The notes beneath the pieces are model-generated. The model saw nothing but the letters and a program-made list of their open reading frames with translations. It was not told the origin of the DNA and did no database searches. Shown piece by piece: positions 13,192-14,459 of a stretch of DNA of 14,459 nucleotides. Location: the NCBI GenBank assembly GCA_030590605.1, contig JAUUYB010000015.1, positions 1 to 14,459 on the forward strand, written 5' to 3'. The stretch is from Candidatus Woesearchaeota archaeon. GTDB lineage: Archaea > Nanobdellota > Nanobdellia > Woesearchaeales > JAUUYB01. The position numbers and the translations under genes were made by a program. Each line of letters begins with the position of its first letter. Position 1 is the first letter of the stretch.

Positions 13192-13742
13192 CAAATTTCC
13201 TCAATAATCTTTTCTACAACCCGTCTAAGATCATCTACCCCCCTATTATTCTCGATAATATAATCTGCGGAAGTGATGATATCCTGATTGTTCATCATAG
13301 AGAGGACTTCTTCTTTTGAGAATCGAGGGTTAAGCCTATCATAAACATTTTGTAGGTCCGCCGTTACAAGAATTGTCTTATCAGAATGCTTGTTGACTGA
13401 AAGCTCTTTGTAAAGCGCGACATCTATTATGATATCACTTCCAGACTCAGCTACTGCAAGATCAAGGGATTCTATTAGTCTGGGGTGTATTATCTTATCA
13501 ATATTTTTTACTTTAAGATCATCCTTGAACACTATATCTCTTAGTTTCTGGCGGTCGATTTCGAGATCCCTAACCAAGATATCTATACCGAATGCAGCCA
13601 CAAGTTTGTCTTTTATCTCTTTCTCCTTGATTAGGGCGTGACCTATTGTATCGACATCTATCAGAACATATCCTTGTTGTGAGAACAGCTTAGCGACCGT
13701 GCTCTTGCCTACCCCCACATATCCGGTTACTGAGAGGATCAT
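13191..13742 (-). CDS. coaE: Dephospho-CoA kinase (bacterial/eukaryotic CoaE type)
   Basis: The 183-residue product is a P-loop kinase with the CoaE pattern. Walker A is GYVGVGKST (7-15), then GYVLIDVDTIGHALI (24-38) with the DxD-like acidic pair (Asp29, Asp31). IIHPRLIESL is the CoA-domain helix, and RFSKEEVLSMMNNQ resembles the R-x-x-x-E-x-x-x-x-x-x-x-x-Q helix. CoaE phosphorylates the ribose 3'-hydroxyl of dephospho-CoA, the last step of coenzyme A synthesis. The length fits the family. Many archaea instead use an unrelated GTP-dependent kinase, so this may have been acquired. A related archaeal nucleoside-kinase-like P-loop protein is the alternative. An AT-rich TATA region just upstream implies a leaderless start. 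Confidence 0.82.
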   Translation of the reverse strand: MILSVTGYVGVGKSTVAKLFSQQGYVLIDVDTIGHALIKEKEIKDKLVAAFGIDILVRDLEIDRQKLRDIVFKDDLKVKNIDKIIHPRLIESLDLAVAESGSDIIIDVALYKELSVNKHSDKTILVTADLQNVYDRLNPRFSKEEVLSMMNNQDIITSADYIIENNRGVDDLRRVVEKIIEEI

Positions 13743-13766
13743 CCAGGGTACACATAAACATAACTA

Positions 13767-13777
13767 TTATTTAAAAT
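13767..13777 (-). promoter_or_regulatory. Candidate TATA box of coaE-amrS
   Basis: The minus strand reads ATTTTAAATAA, centred about 29 bases before the coaE ATG (13742). Transcription would start within a few bases of the ATG. It overlaps the last codons of tatD. Confidence 0.5.
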
Positions 13778-14459
13778 ATATTCTTGTAGTTCATGAATAT
13801 CGCGTTTTCAGTCTCTGTCAAATCCATCTTTTTGATGTCCGCAATGGTACGTAAAGACTCAGTTATGAACGCCGGCTCATTTATCTTATCTTTGAATGGA
13901 GAGAGATATGGTGCGTCGGTCTCCGTGAGTATTCTTGTCATTGGGACCGCTGCAACCATCGCCTTGAACTGTTCGCTTCTGACTACATTGGTCGGTATCG
14001 AGAATGAGAACCCTGCGTCGACTGCCCGTGCGATAAGCTTCTTTTTTCCTGAAAAGCAATGCAGGACAGTCTTCTTATATCCATAACCTTCAAGTATCTC
14101 GATTGCATCTGCCTCCGCTTTCCGAGTATGGACAATAACTGGTTTACCTGCTTTCATCGCGATCTCGATAAGATTTGAGAATACCTCTTTCTGCGCATTC
14201 TTCTCTTTTCCATCCTTATAGTCAAGCCCGACCTCTCCGATCGCGGCGATTTTTGTGGCTTCCTTCCTGATAAAATCAAGCTCTTCATCGATATCGAAAG
14301 GTTGACCAGCCCATGAAACTTCTGATCCTGCCTCGCGCTGGAGAGCATCAGGTGGGTAGATACCAAGCGCAGGTTTTACCATATCATACTTCTTGGAAAT
14401 TGCAAGCGTCTCCCTATTTGTCATCTTATCGACACCATTAGAGATTATCGCCTTGACTC
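13771..14459 (-). CDS. tatD: TatD-family metal-dependent hydrolase, partial (N-terminus outside window)
   Basis: The open frame continues past the right edge, reading VKAIISNGVDKMTNRETLAI. An apparent ATG at 14424 is therefore internal, and the true start, including the metal-binding HxH, lies outside. Visible TatD motifs are ALGIYP, AIGEVGLDY (metal-ligand Glu), VIVHTRKAEADAIEIL (His ligand), LHCFSGK (His ligand) and the final TETDAPYLSP (catalytic Asp). TatD proteins are TIM-barrel hydrolases; characterised members are 3'-5' exonucleases or deoxyribonucleases acting in DNA repair or turnover. About 229 residues are visible of the usual 250-260. The substrate is not shown by the sequence. 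Confidence 0.93.
   Translation of the reverse strand, partial: VKAIISNGVDKMTNRETLAISKKYDMVKPALGIYPPDALQREAGSEVSWAGQPFDIDEELDFIRKEATKIAAIGEVGLDYKDGKEKNAQKEVFSNLIEIAMKAGKPVIVHTRKAEADAIEILEGYGYKKTVLHCFSGKKKLIARAVDAGFSFSIPTNVVRSEQFKAMVAAVPMTRILTETDAPYLSPFKDKINEPAFITESLRTIADIKKMDLTETENAIFMNYKNIF

Noticed and set aside
1..14459. CRISPR array, prophage or defence system
   Set aside because: No regularly spaced direct repeats, Cas, integrase, phage structural or toxin-antitoxin signatures were found; the window is mainly housekeeping.

Overview
The window looks like part of a DPANN-type archaeal chromosome, probably Woesearchaeota- or Pacearchaeota-like; the lineage is an inference. The archaeal evidence is direct. 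There is a ribosomal run S13-S4-S11-RpoD-tRNA-Leu-L18e, an archaeal NAC, a Sec61-beta/SecG, an archaeal-style RNase P RNA, an intron-bearing tRNA-Leu and a tRNA-His with encoded G-1. TATA boxes sit about 26 bases upstream of several start codons, which implies leaderless transcripts. Some genes have a bacterial flavour: DNA gyrase A, a CoaE-type dephospho-CoA kinase and ScpB. Almost everything is on the minus strand; the clear plus-strand genes are tRNA-His and one unknown protein.

Layout. 1-2800: the ribosomal/RNA polymerase operon, read right to left, with tRNA-Leu(GAG) embedded between rpoD and the truncated L18e gene. 2800-3042: no convincing protein, but a strongly self-complementary 127-base element and promoter-like boxes. 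3043-3116: tRNA-His. 3135-4588: a compact, overlapping three-gene unit with two related soluble helical proteins and one membrane protein, function unknown. 4620-5139: secG-nac, both at the ribosome exit/translocon. 5263-5410: a GC-rich structured element. 5457-5777: RNase P RNA. 5799-9459: gyrA overlapping a THUMP-type RNA methyltransferase-like gene that lacks the usual catalytic motif IV. 9460-9569: a divergent promoter region. 9570-10109: an unknown plus-strand gene.

10090-12120: a winged-helix protein, ScpB with a very long acidic tail, and a 48-residue zinc ribbon, joined by overlaps. 12190-13742: coaE and a radical SAM enzyme of the AmmeMemoRadiSam type, joined by a one-base overlap. 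13771-14459: the 3' part of a TatD-family hydrolase.

Most of the window is housekeeping: translation, transcription, protein targeting, tRNA processing and chromosome topology/segregation. The parts most worth a second look are the two structured intergenic elements (2809-2964 and 5263-5410), the three-gene unknown cassette, the methyltransferase without its catalytic signature, and the ScpB cluster, where a winged-helix protein occupies the place usually held by the kleisin ScpA.
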